Positions 17,505 through 27,597 are shown, counted from the first letter of the stretch. The stretch: 64,000 nt of DNA from Massilia atriviolacea (GCF_003953935.1 NZ_RXLQ01000012.1:1-64000); one strand, 5' to 3'. The notes: a model not told the origin generated them from the sequence alone. Numbers and translations: made by a program.

Positions 17505-20246
17505 ATGTTGCCCTCCCAATTGCCCATTGATCTGAACGCTCTGACGGAAGCGAATCGACCAATTCGACTGCGCCTGTCGAACGAACGTGGCGTTGTCGAT
17601 GATTTATTGTTGGTGAAGCAGGTCAGCGGAGTGGAAACAATCTGCGGCGGTATCGAATACGTCTTGCTGTGCGTCTCCAGCCAGGCCGGGATGGAGCTCA
17701 AGCAATTTGTCGCCAATCCGGCCGAACTGCAGTTCGTCACCAGCGCCGGTCGTTTGCTCTCGGTGTGCGGCATTGTCGGCGCCATTGCCGAAGGCCAAAG
17801 CGATGGCGGTTTGGCCACCTATCAGCTGATCGTACGCGATGCACTCTCGCTGCTTGAACAGACCTGCAATACGCGCGTCTTCCGCCAGGCCAGCGAAGTC
17901 GATATCACCAACATCATCCTACGCGAGTGGCGCGCCAGCAATCCGGTCGCGGCGCGCGCTTTCGATGTCGACCTGAGGCACTTGAAAAGTTATCCGTCAC
18001 GTGAATTCACGATGCAGTACAACGAATCGAACGCAGCCTTCCTGCGTCGCCTCTGGAAGCGACGCGGCATCGCCTGGTACATCCATTCAGCGGCGCCAAC
18101 GGAGCGGGGCAGCAATGACAGCGCCGTGCATACGCTTGTTTTATTCGACGACCCCGCTTCGCTCAAGGAAAATGCGGCGGGCCCCGCGCGGTACCACCGC
18201 GACGACAGCACCGAAAAGCGCGACGGAATCACGTCCTGGCACGCTGTGCGCACGCTGACGGCAGGCCAGGTCACGCGCCGTAGCTGGGACTACGCTCAAG
18301 CCTGGTCGATGGCGAGCGAGAATATCGGCAGTAACGATCAAGGACCACTCGGCAACCGCTTCGCGGCCAGCCTCGACGATTACCTGGTCGACGTTCCTCA
18401 CGCCGGTGACGATAGCGCCGACTACCGCCAGCTCGGCATTCTTCGCATGCAGCGTAAAGAATACGAGTCCAAGTTTTTTCGGGGAGAAAGCGGCGATCGC
18501 GACATGTCGGTTGGGCGCTGGCGCCGCATGGATGGCCATCCTGAAATCGATGTCCACCCGCCGGAGGAGCGCGAATTCGTGATCACCGAATTGCGCATCG
18601 AAGCCGAGAACAACTTGCCGAAGACACTCAACGAACGCGTTTGCCGGCTGTTCGCGCTGAACCACTGGAGTGGCGCGGCCGACGGCCTCGAACAAGCCAA
18701 TGCCGAACGCGGCATGCGCTACTCCAACCGCTTCACATGCGTGCGTCGCGGCATCCCGATCGTGCCAGCCTACGATCCGCGCAGCGACTTGCCGCGCACC
18801 GACGCGCAAACAGTGACCGTGGTCGGCCCGGTCGACGAGGAAATCCATTGCGACCAGTTCGGCCGGATCAAGGTGCGCTTTCCCGCGTGCCGCACGCAGG
18901 ACCACCAGCATGCGCAGGGCGCCGGTGCATCCGACAGCGAGCGCGACTCGGCATGGCTTCGCCTCGCCAGCGGTTGGGCGGGCGAGCGCTACGGCGCGGT
19001 TTCCCTGCCGAGGGTGGGCGACGAGGTGGTCGTGGTATTTCTTGGCGGAGATCCGGATAAACCGTTGATCATCGGCCGCGTGCACGGAGGCAAAACCCCG
19101 CCACCCTCTTTCAGCCATACCAGCAGGCTGCCAGGCGACAAGCATTTGTCCGGCATCGTCAGCAAGGAAGGTAAGGCGCGCCGTTACAACCAACTGCGTT
19201 TGGACGATACCCCGGGTCAGATCAGTGCCCAGCTCGAGAGCGAACACGGTCACAGCCAGCTCAACCTCGGCTACCTGACCGAGCCACGCTGCGACGGCCG
19301 TGCCGATGCGCGCGGAGAAGGCGCTGAACTGCGCAGCGATGGCGCGGTCGCGATCCGTGGAGCCCGCGGTGTTCTGATCAGTGCCGATGCCTCGCTGCGG
19401 GCCGCCGGACGCCAGCTCGAGCGCGACGGCCTGGCGGGTCTGGCCGAAGCGCTCGTGGGAATCCAGAAGCAGTTGGCCGAACTGGCCGAGACCCATCAAG
19501 CCGGGCCTGCCGACGGAGCGCCGCTGGCGCAGGTATCGAGCCATGTGACGCAGTGGGAGAACGGGAGCAATACCGTTGCCGGCCCAGCGCCGGACGGCGG
19601 CGCGCCAATCGTGGGACTACAGGGGCCGGCCGGCGTGCTGGTGGGAAGCGGCGCCAGTGTGTCGATCGGCGCGCAAACCCATGTGGACCTGGTCAGCGTC
19701 GGCAACACCCAGGTCTCGGCCGGGCGCAAGCTGATGCTGCACGCGATGCAAAGCCTCAGCCTGTTCGCGCATACCCTTGGGGCCAAGCTCATTGCGGCCA
19801 GCGGCAAGGTCGAAATCCAGGCCCACGCCGACAATGTGGAGATCACGTCCGCCAAGCGGATCGTGTTGGTTGCTTCCGAAGAGGTGGTGATCGAGGCGCC
19901 CAAGGTGACCGTGGTGACCAAAGGCGCGCAGGCACGCTTCGGGGGCGGCGATATCCGGCATGAATGCAGCGGCATGTTCGAAGTCAAGTCGGCCACCACC
20001 GCCTTCAACGGCCCCGGTGACGGCCAGCCGGCAGCACCACGCATGCCCGACAGCACCGCCGCCCATGACCAGCGAGTGCGTATCGTCGATCTCAGCACCG
20101 GCGAACCGATGCCCGACCAGCGCTACCGCGCCACCATGGAAGATGGCCAGGTCGTGGAAGGCAGGACCGATGCGCAGGGCATGACGCAAAAACTTACTTC
20201 GTCCATCCCCTTCGCTCACTTCAGCATCGAGGCGCTGGACGATTAA
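17505..20246 (+). CDS. vgrG: Type VI secretion tip protein VgrG, 913 aa
   Basis: VgrG trimers form the tip of the type VI secretion needle and carry effectors. The N-terminal part (about 20-430) is the gp27-like region, with FTMQYNESNAAFLRRLWKRRGI near residue 170. A gp5-like OB fold follows (GRIKVRFP, SAWLRLASGWAGERYG, LPRVGDEVVVVFLGGDPD around 440-520). A DUF2345 needle domain comes next (VGSGASVSIGAQ, GKVEIQAHADNVEITSAKR near 700-790). The last 60 residues form an extra small domain (DQRVRIVDLSTGEPMPDQRYR) that probably docks the next gene's product. The ATG at 17505 lies eight bases after AAGGAG. No tss genes are in the window, so this is a satellite module. Confidence 0.95.
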   Translation: MLPSQLPIDLNALTEANRPIRLRLSNERGVVDDLLLVKQVSGVETICGGIEYVLLCVSSQAGMELKQFVANPAELQFVTSAGRLLSVCGIVGAIAEGQSDGGLATYQLIVRDALSLLEQTCNTRVFRQASEVDITNIILREWRASNPVAARAFDVDLRHLKSYPSREFTMQYNESNAAFLRRLWKRRGIAWYIHSAAPTERGSNDSAVHTLVLFDDPASLKENAAGPARYHRDDSTEKRDGITSWHAVRTLTAGQVTRRSWDYAQAWSMASENIGSNDQGPLGNRFAASLDDYLVDVPHAGDDSADYRQLGILRMQRKEYESKFFRGESGDRDMSVGRWRRMDGHPEIDVHPPEEREFVITELRIEAENNLPKTLNERVCRLFALNHWSGAADGLEQANAERGMRYSNRFTCVRRGIPIVPAYDPRSDLPRTDAQTVTVVGPVDEEIHCDQFGRIKVRFPACRTQDHQHAQGAGASDSERDSAWLRLASGWAGERYGAVSLPRVGDEVVVVFLGGDPDKPLIIGRVHGGKTPPPSFSHTSRLPGDKHLSGIVSKEGKARRYNQLRLDDTPGQISAQLESEHGHSQLNLGYLTEPRCDGRADARGEGAELRSDGAVAIRGARGVLISADASLRAAGRQLERDGLAGLAEALVGIQKQLAELAETHQAGPADGAPLAQVSSHVTQWENGSNTVAGPAPDGGAPIVGLQGPAGVLVGSGASVSIGAQTHVDLVSVGNTQVSAGRKLMLHAMQSLSLFAHTLGAKLIAASGKVEIQAHADNVEITSAKRIVLVASEEVVIEAPKVTVVTKGAQARFGGGDIRHECSGMFEVKSATTAFNGPGDGQPAAPRMPDSTAAHDQRVRIVDLSTGEPMPDQRYRATMEDGQVVEGRTDAQGMTQKLTSSIPFAHFSIEALDD

Positions 20247-20288
20247 TGGCGGGCGCATAGACACGAACCTTTCAAGGCTGAGCAAGCA

Positions 20289-22016
20289 ATGGCACATCAA
20301 ACCAATCCTCCAGGCTATCCACTGCCTGTCAATCCAGGGTCGAACCAGGGTACCGTCGCCCAAGGGTTCGTCACACCCGCGCAAGACCAGGTACCTCAGG
20401 TACAGAACATCCCGCCAAGGCGCATCTTGCCGATTATTTTTATTCCCGGCATCATGGGCTCGAATCTGCGCATGAGCGCGGCGCGCCAGCGCGCCCTAGG
20501 CGCCGATAATAATATTGCCTGGCGGCCCGACAATCTGGGCGCCACGGCACCCCAATACAATGATTCCCCGGCCGAACGGCAGCGCCGCCTGGATCCTGCC
20601 GAGACCGAAGTCGATCAGTACGATCCTGAAGGCAATCCGACCGGCGATCCGAAAGAGACATCCGACCAGCGGAACGACGATGTCAAGTATTCGGTCGGCT
20701 ACAACGGTTTTGGCCGGCTCGACGGGCCGCTGCTCCAGCACGATCTGCCCGGCACCACCAATGCACGCACGCGCGAGCAAAAGGCGCGCGCGCGTGGCTG
20801 GGGAGAGGTCTATTTCGGTAGCTATTCCGATATCCTGTCGCTGTGCGAATGCCATTTGAATGGCGCCTTTTCCGGAGGAACGCCGAGCGTCTACCTGAAG
20901 AAACACATCATCGGCGTGGAGCCCTCCGCATGGCAGGCCCATGCCCGTCCAGCCCTCAAGGCGCTCGATGAAAAAACCCTGCGCGAGACTGTCAAAGGAT
21001 GCTGGTTCCCGGTGCACGCTATGGGATACAACTGGCTCAAGGGAAATTCGGAGTCGGGCATCGCAATTGCCAAACGTATCGACGCCTTGATCGCGCGCTA
21101 TCGGGAACAAGGTTTCACATGCGAAAAAGTTATCCTGGTAAGCCATTCCATGGGCGGCCTGGTGGCACGCGCCGTGATTCATCCGGAAATGGGTAAGCTC
21201 GCTGACAAGGTGCTCGGCATTGTGCACGGCGTCATGCCGGCGATCGGCGCTGGCGCCGCCTACAAGCGCGTGCGTTGCGGTTTCGAAGGCAGCGGAATCG
21301 GTCCCCGGATCCTCGGCAACACGGGTGTCAATGTCACGCCGGTGCTAGGCAATGCACAAGGCGGGCTCGAATTGTTGCCAAGCCAGGCGTATGGCAACCA
21401 CTGGTTGCAGGTGCAGCAGAATGGGACCATGCTCAAAAGCCTTCCGCTGAAAGGCGATCCGTACGAAGAAATCTACAAGGTGCGCGGCAAGTGGTTCGGC
21501 CTGCTGCGCGAGGAATGGATTAATCCGGCAGGCGCGGATGGGCCCGGGTTTGACATGAGCTGTGCCCTGCTGGATCGGGCCAAGAGCTTCCATAACGCGA
21601 TCGTCAGCACCTATCACGACCAAAGCTATGCGCACTACGGCGCCGATCCCAAGCGCACAGCGTGGCGCAACGTGGTGTGGAGCATGCACAAGCGGGCAAA
21701 GCCGCAGAATGTGGACACGCTCGCGATCGCTGCCGACGATGCCCAAGGGGAGATGCAACTGATCGATCCAGCTCAGGCGGTACCGAAAAACAAGGCGCCG
21801 CTCGAATTCGAGGTGGAGATGCTGGAAGCTGCCGATCCCGGCGACCAGACCGTCCCTGTACATTCGGCCGATGCGCAACTCAACAGCGGCAAGTTCAAAG
21901 GCATTTTCCGCCAGAGCGGCTATGAGCATCAGGCCAGTTACAGCGATGACGCAGTCATCGCTTCCACGATCTACAGCCTGGTGCGCATCGCATCGACCAT
22001 GACGTGGCCGAAATGA
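20289..22016 (+). CDS. Type VI lipase effector (Tle4-like alpha/beta hydrolase), 575 aa
   Basis: The protein has the marks of a PGAP1/LCAT-type lipase. An oxyanion-side strand IIFIPGIMGSNLR lies near residue 50. The nucleophile elbow VSHSMGGLVARAV has its Ser near residue 285, and GDQTVPVHSAD near residue 525 would supply the late Asp/His region. It follows vgrG by 42 bp and overlaps a Tli4-like immunity gene, which points to a Tle4-type phospholipase effector delivered into the periplasm of rival cells. There is no signal peptide, as expected for a VgrG-loaded cargo. The exact lipid specificity cannot be read. Confidence 0.88.
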   Translation: MAHQTNPPGYPLPVNPGSNQGTVAQGFVTPAQDQVPQVQNIPPRRILPIIFIPGIMGSNLRMSAARQRALGADNNIAWRPDNLGATAPQYNDSPAERQRRLDPAETEVDQYDPEGNPTGDPKETSDQRNDDVKYSVGYNGFGRLDGPLLQHDLPGTTNARTREQKARARGWGEVYFGSYSDILSLCECHLNGAFSGGTPSVYLKKHIIGVEPSAWQAHARPALKALDEKTLRETVKGCWFPVHAMGYNWLKGNSESGIAIAKRIDALIARYREQGFTCEKVILVSHSMGGLVARAVIHPEMGKLADKVLGIVHGVMPAIGAGAAYKRVRCGFEGSGIGPRILGNTGVNVTPVLGNAQGGLELLPSQAYGNHWLQVQQNGTMLKSLPLKGDPYEEIYKVRGKWFGLLREEWINPAGADGPGFDMSCALLDRAKSFHNAIVSTYHDQSYAHYGADPKRTAWRNVVWSMHKRAKPQNVDTLAIAADDAQGEMQLIDPAQAVPKNKAPLEFEVEMLEAADPGDQTVPVHSADAQLNSGKFKGIFRQSGYEHQASYSDDAVIASTIYSLVRIASTMTWPK

Positions 22017-23413
22017 GGACGCCCCGGCAGCGCCGCTGGCACGCATTGATGCTGGCAAATGCCCTGCTTTCCCTGACAATCGTTCTGGCTGCGTGCAAGC
22101 GCGCGCCGGACTCCACCATAAGGCATGACATGAGCGCGCAAACTCCCCGACTTCAAGCATTGTTCGAAAACACCCGGACGGTCTGCTTCGGCCGATTTCT
22201 GATGCAGGTCCCGGCCGCCGCCACCGTCGTCTACGGCCCAGCCGAAGCCGATACCCCGATCCGCCGCCTGCCCGGCGAAGGCGCCCGGGTGACCGACCAT
22301 CTGGCGCGGCGCCTGGCCGATATCGAGAACGAGCGCGACTTCCTGCTCAAGGACGACATCCCGAAACTGCCGCTGTTCGGCAAGGTTCTCGACGGCGCCG
22401 TACCCGGCCAGAAGATCGTGTTCGGCTCAAAAAACCAGGTTGGCTACACCATCGACTCCTACGTGCCGGTGGGCGACGACCTGTTCGTGCAGCATCTGAA
22501 CAGTGTGCTGCCACAGCACGACCGGATCGCCACCATCAACCGGATCGCCAGCCATCTGCGCTTGCGCGCTGGCGACGAGGTGCCAGCCGAGCCCGGATCG
22601 TGCATCGATGGCGGGTTCATCCCGCTCGATCAAAAATTCGAGCGTGTCACCGTCGGCATTCGTCTCAAGGAGTTCCCCGATGTCCACTTCTCGGTGGAAG
22701 TGCACAAAAACCAGGAGCGGCTGGCCGAGTCCGGCAGCTTGGAATTGCTACGCGAACAGGCCAAGAATGACGCCGCGCAGCGTGGCCTTGGCGCGCTGTA
22801 CGCGCGCATCCAGATCCTGCGGCGCCAGACACGCCAGTTGGGCGCCTGGAGCGGGCCGGACATCGCGTCGCGTACTCCGGCGCACGGGAACGAGACCGAA
22901 GCGCACGAATTCCGCTTTCAAAGCCTGGGCGCGGTGAACGATCCGCTACAGCCGCTGCTCGACGTCCGACTGGATTCGGGCGTGAAGGACGACCGCAAAG
23001 CCAGTGTCAAGCCGAGTATCACCGACGAGGAAGCGATCGCCCTCTGGGATGGACTGATCGGCAGCATCCGGATACGGCCAGGCGGCGTCGCCAAGCCGGC
23101 CACCGCCGCCGCCCGGGCCAGGGTGCCGCTGGCCAGCCTGGCCGCCACCGGCAACCCCTGTCCCGAGACAGGATGGTGGCAATGCAGCGAAAGCGGCCGG
23201 GTCGACGGCGGAACGCGGCGCCACTTCATTGCGGGCGAACCATTGCCGCCTGCCGTCTTCCTGGGCGAACCGAGGCTATGGCACAAACTGGGCGCGAGCT
23301 TGCCGACCCATACAGCGGCGACCATCTGGCAGTTGGTGGCCTACGGCGCGCCGGACAATACGACGGCCCACCAGGCGATTCGGGGCAGCGATGAAGGAGA
23401 GCCCCATGCCTAG
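22013..23413 (+). CDS. Tli4-family immunity lipoprotein, 466 aa
   Basis: A lipoprotein signal ends in LAAC with the Cys at residue 28, placing the protein in the periplasm where it can neutralise the lipase. The body resembles the two-domain Tli4 family (VCFGRFLMQVPAAATVVYG near residue 60; CIDGGFIPLD ... VGIRLKEFPDVHFSVEV in the middle). The ATG at 22013 overlaps the effector stop as ATGA, so effector and immunity protein are translationally coupled. A GTG at 22004 would add three residues and is less likely. The C-terminal part (PCPETGWWQC ... AGEPLPPAVF) may be an added Cys-containing domain. Confidence 0.88.
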   Translation: MRTPRQRRWHALMLANALLSLTIVLAACKRAPDSTIRHDMSAQTPRLQALFENTRTVCFGRFLMQVPAAATVVYGPAEADTPIRRLPGEGARVTDHLARRLADIENERDFLLKDDIPKLPLFGKVLDGAVPGQKIVFGSKNQVGYTIDSYVPVGDDLFVQHLNSVLPQHDRIATINRIASHLRLRAGDEVPAEPGSCIDGGFIPLDQKFERVTVGIRLKEFPDVHFSVEVHKNQERLAESGSLELLREQAKNDAAQRGLGALYARIQILRRQTRQLGAWSGPDIASRTPAHGNETEAHEFRFQSLGAVNDPLQPLLDVRLDSGVKDDRKASVKPSITDEEAIALWDGLIGSIRIRPGGVAKPATAAARARVPLASLAATGNPCPETGWWQCSESGRVDGGTRRHFIAGEPLPPAVFLGEPRLWHKLGASLPTHTAATIWQLVAYGAPDNTTAHQAIRGSDEGEPHA

Positions 23414-23669
23414 AGTGATCCGGCTCAACGACCCCACCAGTCACGGGGGCGTGGTCGTACAGGTGCGCGCATCGCATGTCACGGTTGACGGCATAGCCGT
23501 TGCTCGCCTGGGCGACGCCTGCACCTGCCCCCTGCATGGCGACGGCACCATCGCCGAAGGCGATCCGCGCCACACCATCGACGGCATCGCTGTCGCGTAC
23601 GAAGGTCATAAGACGAGCTGCGGAGCGGTCCTGCAGGCAAGCCCAACCGGTTTCACGCGCCAGCCTTAG
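23406..23669 (+). CDS. PAAR-domain spike protein, 87 aa
   Basis: The product is a single PAAR domain: DPTSHGGVV at the start, then VARLGDACTCPLHGDG with metal-binding Cys and His residues, and KTSCGAVLQAS at the end. PAAR proteins sharpen the VgrG tip. A ribosome site (AAGGAG) precedes the ATG, which overlaps the immunity gene's stop by eight bases. The order VgrG - lipase - immunity - PAAR with three tight junctions makes this one transcript. It carries no toxic extension. Confidence 0.92.
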   Translation: MPRVIRLNDPTSHGGVVVQVRASHVTVDGIAVARLGDACTCPLHGDGTIAEGDPRHTIDGIAVAYEGHKTSCGAVLQASPTGFTRQP

Positions 23670-23707
23670 CGCCCGGCGCCGGCGCGCGCGCTGTTAGAAT
23701 CGCGTGC

Positions 23708-24631
23708 ATGATGCCTCCCGCACCCCGCCCTGCCGCCCCGAGCGGCTTCACCCGCGCCCGGCTGCGCTGGCTGGCGGCCAGCCTGGCCCTGGCCGCGCTG
23801 CCTGCCGCGGCCCAGCCGCGTACCACGCTCATCGAGCTGATCAACGCCTACCGCGCCAGCGCCCACCCCTGCCTGGGCGTCACCATGGGACCGGTGCCGC
23901 CGCTGGCCGCGCATCCGGCCCTGTCCAACGTGCAGGTCGGATCGGGCACCCTGCTGGCCCCGGCCATCGAGCGCGCCGGATATAAAGTGGCGCAGGCCGA
24001 GGCGATTCACGTGGCGGGCGTCTCCGACCCGCTGCGCGTCATGGCCAGCATCGAACGCAGTTACTGCAAGACGCTGCTGAACGCGCAACTGTCGGACGTG
24101 GGCGCGCGCCGCACCGGCGACAGCTGGCTGATCGTGCTGGCCCAGCCGGCCCCGCCCTCGGCCGCCTCGCGCCTGCCGCCTTCGCGCGAGGCCGGGCTGC
24201 GCATCATGGAAGCAGCCAACCGCGCCCGCGCCAGCGCCCGCAACTGCGGCGCGCAGCCGTTCGAGGCCGCGCCGCCGCTGGTATGGAACGAGCAGCTGGC
24301 CGGCGCCGCGCTGGGGCACAGCGGCGACATGGCCAGGAAGCGCTATTTCAGCCATGCGGGCAAGGATGGGCGCATGGTCGGCGAGCGCGCGCAGGCGGCC
24401 GGCTACCAATGGCGCCGGGTCGGCGAAAACATCGCGGTCGGCCAGGACTCGCCCGACGAGGTCGTCGCCGGATGGCTCGACAGCCCGGGCCACTGCGCCA
24501 ACCTGATGGACGCGCAATTGAGCGAGATGGGCGCCGCCTACGCCATCAACCACAGCGGCGAGAGCGCCCGCGTGTACTGGACCCAGGTGCTGGCGGACCC
24601 CGTCACGCCGGCCGATCCGGCCCGGCAGTAG
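23708..24631 (+). CDS. Secreted CAP-superfamily protein with a degenerate second CAP copy, 307 aa
   Basis: After a signal peptide (residues 1-36, ending PAAAQP) the protein holds two halves. The C-terminal half (about 160-300) is a typical bacterial CAP/SCP domain with LVWNEQLAGAALGHSGDMA, YFSHAGKDG, GENIAVGQ and WLDSPGHCANLM. The N-terminal half (about 38-150) begins TTLIELINAYRASAHPC and looks like a worn CAP copy without the His/Glu residues. The gene starts 38 bp after the PAAR gene but is probably not part of that module. Role in the envelope unknown. Confidence 0.88.
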   Translation: MMPPAPRPAAPSGFTRARLRWLAASLALAALPAAAQPRTTLIELINAYRASAHPCLGVTMGPVPPLAAHPALSNVQVGSGTLLAPAIERAGYKVAQAEAIHVAGVSDPLRVMASIERSYCKTLLNAQLSDVGARRTGDSWLIVLAQPAPPSAASRLPPSREAGLRIMEAANRARASARNCGAQPFEAAPPLVWNEQLAGAALGHSGDMARKRYFSHAGKDGRMVGERAQAAGYQWRRVGENIAVGQDSPDEVVAGWLDSPGHCANLMDAQLSEMGAAYAINHSGESARVYWTQVLADPVTPADPARQ

Positions 24632-24842
24632 CGTGCGTTGCCGATGCAGGGAAGTGGCGCATATTGCATATTCGCTACTTGACCCGCCCCCGGCGCCACG
24701 AGGACACCATAAAACAGGACGGCATTGCGCATCCCCTCGTCCTGCTGCTGGCCGCCAGCGCCAGGCTGGAAAATCCGGGCGCGATCCTGGCCTTCAAGTA
24801 CAGCGGCGCCAGGTAAGCGCGCCGCCGTGCCGGGGCAGGCCG

Positions 24843-27137
24843 TCACCAGCGCGGCGGCCGGCCCTGGTCGCCGAAGCGATAATCGCACACCCCTTGCGGG
24901 AAGATCCGCTCCAGCCATTCCCGCTCGCCCGCGCTGAAGCGCACCGTATCGGCATAGGTGCCGTCGCGCAGGGCCGTCGCCACCGGCTTCAGCCTGCACT
25001 TGAAGATATCGCCCTTGATCGAGTCGCCCGCCACCATGCGCGGGCTCGAATACACCGGAAAGGCGGCGCTGCACGCGCCCTGCGGCGCGCGGTTCAGGAT
25101 GCCGTCCCATGCCGATGGGCCCACGCCGATCACGGCGCCGCCGGCGTCGAAACACTTGTCGCTAAAGCCCTCCGGGGCGCGCCGCGTGGTCAGGTAGCTA
25201 TCGAGCACCGCCAGGGCCTCGAGCGCGCGCGCACCCTGGTCGGCCTGCGCCGCCGTGAACCAGATCACCTGCCTGGCGGCCGCCGCCCGATTCGCGTCGA
25301 GCAGGCGCGCGCGCACCGAAAACGCCTGGCGCGCGTTGTGCATGTTCAGCGCCGGTTCCAGGTAGGGCCGCACATCGATCATGGGAATGTCCAGGCGCTG
25401 GCCGGTGAACACATGGCCCGAGGCATAGGCCGCGCGCATGGCCCCGATGTCGCCCGCGCGGCGCGGCGCCGGCAGCCCGCCCGGATCGCGGCAGCCGGCG
25501 CTGCGCTGCATGTTGCGCGCGTCGAAGGGATCGGCCGCCGCATCCCACTGCGCAAACTGCGAAGGCTCCTTCCAGCTGCCGACGCAGGCATTGAGGCGCA
25601 AGAATTCCTCCTTGCCGATCTGCCCGGCCAGCAGCGCGCCGAGGCCGTACTGCACGCCGACGTTATCGATCGGGCTCGGTGCATGGCCGTCGGCCTTGGC
25701 GCCGTAGATATTCGCCAGGTCGTTCCAGTGCGTCCATTTGACGGCGGCGAACACGTCCGCCGGGTAACCGTAGTTCTTCGCCACCAGTTCGTAGCGCGGG
25801 TCCTTGTAGACCGGATTGAGCACGGTCGGCACCGCGCCCTGCCAGCCGTTGATGCATTCGGTCGATCCGGGTTTGTCGGTCACCGGATTGAGCACCGTGT
25901 CGGAGCCATTCATGCCTTCGACCAGCCTGCGCCGGCTCCAGACGGCCCACATCGATGCCGGATCGCGCGCCGCCTCCTCGTTGAAGTACTGTTCCAGCAG
26001 CGGACAATCGGCCACCGGGATGGTTTGCGTGACCATGTCCGGATACGATTGCACCGGAATGCCGGCGTCCAGCAATCCCGGCCGGTTCTGCGCAAACAGA
26101 TACTGCTGCACCGCCCCGCCCGAGCCGCCGATGCCGATGGTGAACGCCGGCCGGCCGACCGCCTCGATGAAGCGCTCCTTGGTCATCATGGCCGTCTCTT
26201 CGGCCAGGCGCATGTTGTAATGCACGCCCGTCTCGTTACCGGACGAACTGGCCACGGCATAGCCCTGCGCCAGGATGCCGGAGATGATCTGGCGTTCGGC
26301 GCCGCGCAAGCCGCCGTTGAACCAGATCGCGGTGCCCTGCTGGTGTCCCAGGCCCACGCCGCCGCGCAGCCAGTACACCAGCTTGCGGTTCCAGGATGCG
26401 GTATCGAAGGTGTCGGCGCGCTGCGCCGACGGCGCCAGCATCGCGATGGTGTACACGAAGCGGTTGATGGTGCCCGCTTCGACCCGCACCACATACGGCA
26501 CGCTGGCGCCGGCCACGGTCACGGTCTTCAGGTCGGCCGGCGGCGCGCCGTAGCCCCTGGCGGCATCGAAGGGCTTGAAGCTCTCGCCATTGAAGTAGAA
26601 GTAATGGATCTGGGTCTTGATCGCGCACGATTTGCTGTGGCCGACCAGGCGCCCGCCCGGCTGGTCGAACACCGGATGGCCGATGCCGTCCTGGTTGTCG
26701 ACCAGCGGCTGGCCCAGGCCCGACTCCTGGGTGCGGCAGACGAAGGGCTGCTGCTGCGCGCCGGTGAAGACCGGCCCGCCGGACGGGTGGTTGGTCAGCA
26801 CCAGCGCGTCGGAGACGGTGCGGCCGCTGTCGTTGAGGTACGCCACCTCCAGCAGGTTCTTGCCCTCGGCCAGGCCCGAGACCACGCCTTCGACCCGCTC
26901 CCCCTGCGCCTGCATGGGCGGATCGATGGGCTGCCCGTTCAGGCGAAATGTCAGTTTGCCATGCACTTCGCCGGCGGCGCTGACGGCGACCCGCGCGTCG
27001 CCGCCCGAGACCATCTCCGGCGCGCTCGACAGCACCGCGAGATGCACCCGCGAGTGCGGCGCATGCGCGGCGCCGCCGCATCCCGTCAATCCGATTGCCG
27101 CGAGCGCACAGGCGGCGGCCCTTGTCCAATGATTCAT
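24843..27137 (-). CDS. DUF6351 family lipoprotein, likely alpha/beta hydrolase, 764 aa
   Basis: A lipobox GLTGC places the lipidated Cys at residue 20. The protein matches the DUF6351 layout: an Ig-like N-terminal segment, then NHPSGGPVFTGAQQQPFVC, a block SWNRKLVYWLRGGVGLGHQQ, and a nucleophile-like elbow FTIGIGGSGGAVQQY near residue 325. The C-terminal part ends GVCDYRFGDQGRPPRW. The elbow suggests an esterase, but the substrate is unknown. The start follows AGGAG by eight bases. About 210 bp between this gene and the CAP gene hold nothing I recognise. Confidence 0.85.
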   Translation of the reverse strand: MNHWTRAAACALAAIGLTGCGGAAHAPHSRVHLAVLSSAPEMVSGGDARVAVSAAGEVHGKLTFRLNGQPIDPPMQAQGERVEGVVSGLAEGKNLLEVAYLNDSGRTVSDALVLTNHPSGGPVFTGAQQQPFVCRTQESGLGQPLVDNQDGIGHPVFDQPGGRLVGHSKSCAIKTQIHYFYFNGESFKPFDAARGYGAPPADLKTVTVAGASVPYVVRVEAGTINRFVYTIAMLAPSAQRADTFDTASWNRKLVYWLRGGVGLGHQQGTAIWFNGGLRGAERQIISGILAQGYAVASSSGNETGVHYNMRLAEETAMMTKERFIEAVGRPAFTIGIGGSGGAVQQYLFAQNRPGLLDAGIPVQSYPDMVTQTIPVADCPLLEQYFNEEAARDPASMWAVWSRRRLVEGMNGSDTVLNPVTDKPGSTECINGWQGAVPTVLNPVYKDPRYELVAKNYGYPADVFAAVKWTHWNDLANIYGAKADGHAPSPIDNVGVQYGLGALLAGQIGKEEFLRLNACVGSWKEPSQFAQWDAAADPFDARNMQRSAGCRDPGGLPAPRRAGDIGAMRAAYASGHVFTGQRLDIPMIDVRPYLEPALNMHNARQAFSVRARLLDANRAAAARQVIWFTAAQADQGARALEALAVLDSYLTTRRAPEGFSDKCFDAGGAVIGVGPSAWDGILNRAPQGACSAAFPVYSSPRMVAGDSIKGDIFKCRLKPVATALRDGTYADTVRFSAGEREWLERIFPQGVCDYRFGDQGRPPRW

Positions 27138-27597
27138 GGCGTCTGCTCCTAGGGTAATGGTCCGGTTCGAAAGCCTTGTCCATCTTGCTCTGCGACCCTG
27201 GACCAGCATTGACGAAAATCAATGTCCTAAAGCACCAGTTTAGCCATTCACAGCGCCAAAACAACACCTTTGCAGGATGCGATCGCGTACCCGCGCGACG
27301 TCCTCATGCGGCGCGGATGCAATGGCCCCTAGCGGAAGCGGGCCGGCGGCGCCTTGCGCAGGCGCTGCCGGCGCGCCGCGCACGCTGCGGATTTTGTTTG
27401 CATGGGGCATTACTCATAGTAGACTAAAATCATCAATGCAAGCTGGGGAAGACCGAAGCATGCCTGCCCGATTCCGCACCGCCGACCGCCCACCGAGACG
27501 CCTGGCCCAGCCCGGCGCCGCGGCGCTTGTCCTGTCCGCGCCGTCCCGTTCATCCGCCCTGTTCCCACGCCGCGACTGACCTTCAAAAGGAAGCCTT
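27138..27597. other. Intergenic region between divergent genes
   Basis: About 460 bp with no gene I can support. The right half is very GC-rich, then AT-rich around 27395-27440 (CATTACTCATAGTAGACTAAAATC), which is a likely promoter area for the HDOD gene. Confidence 0.45.

Noticed and set aside
17505-24631. Idea that a complete type VI secretion cluster is present
   Set aside because: No tssA-M, hcp or clpV gene was found. Only the VgrG-effector-immunity-PAAR module is here.
24632-24842. Short frames between the CAP and DUF6351 genes
   Set aside because: None has a ribosome site, a signal peptide or a recognisable domain.
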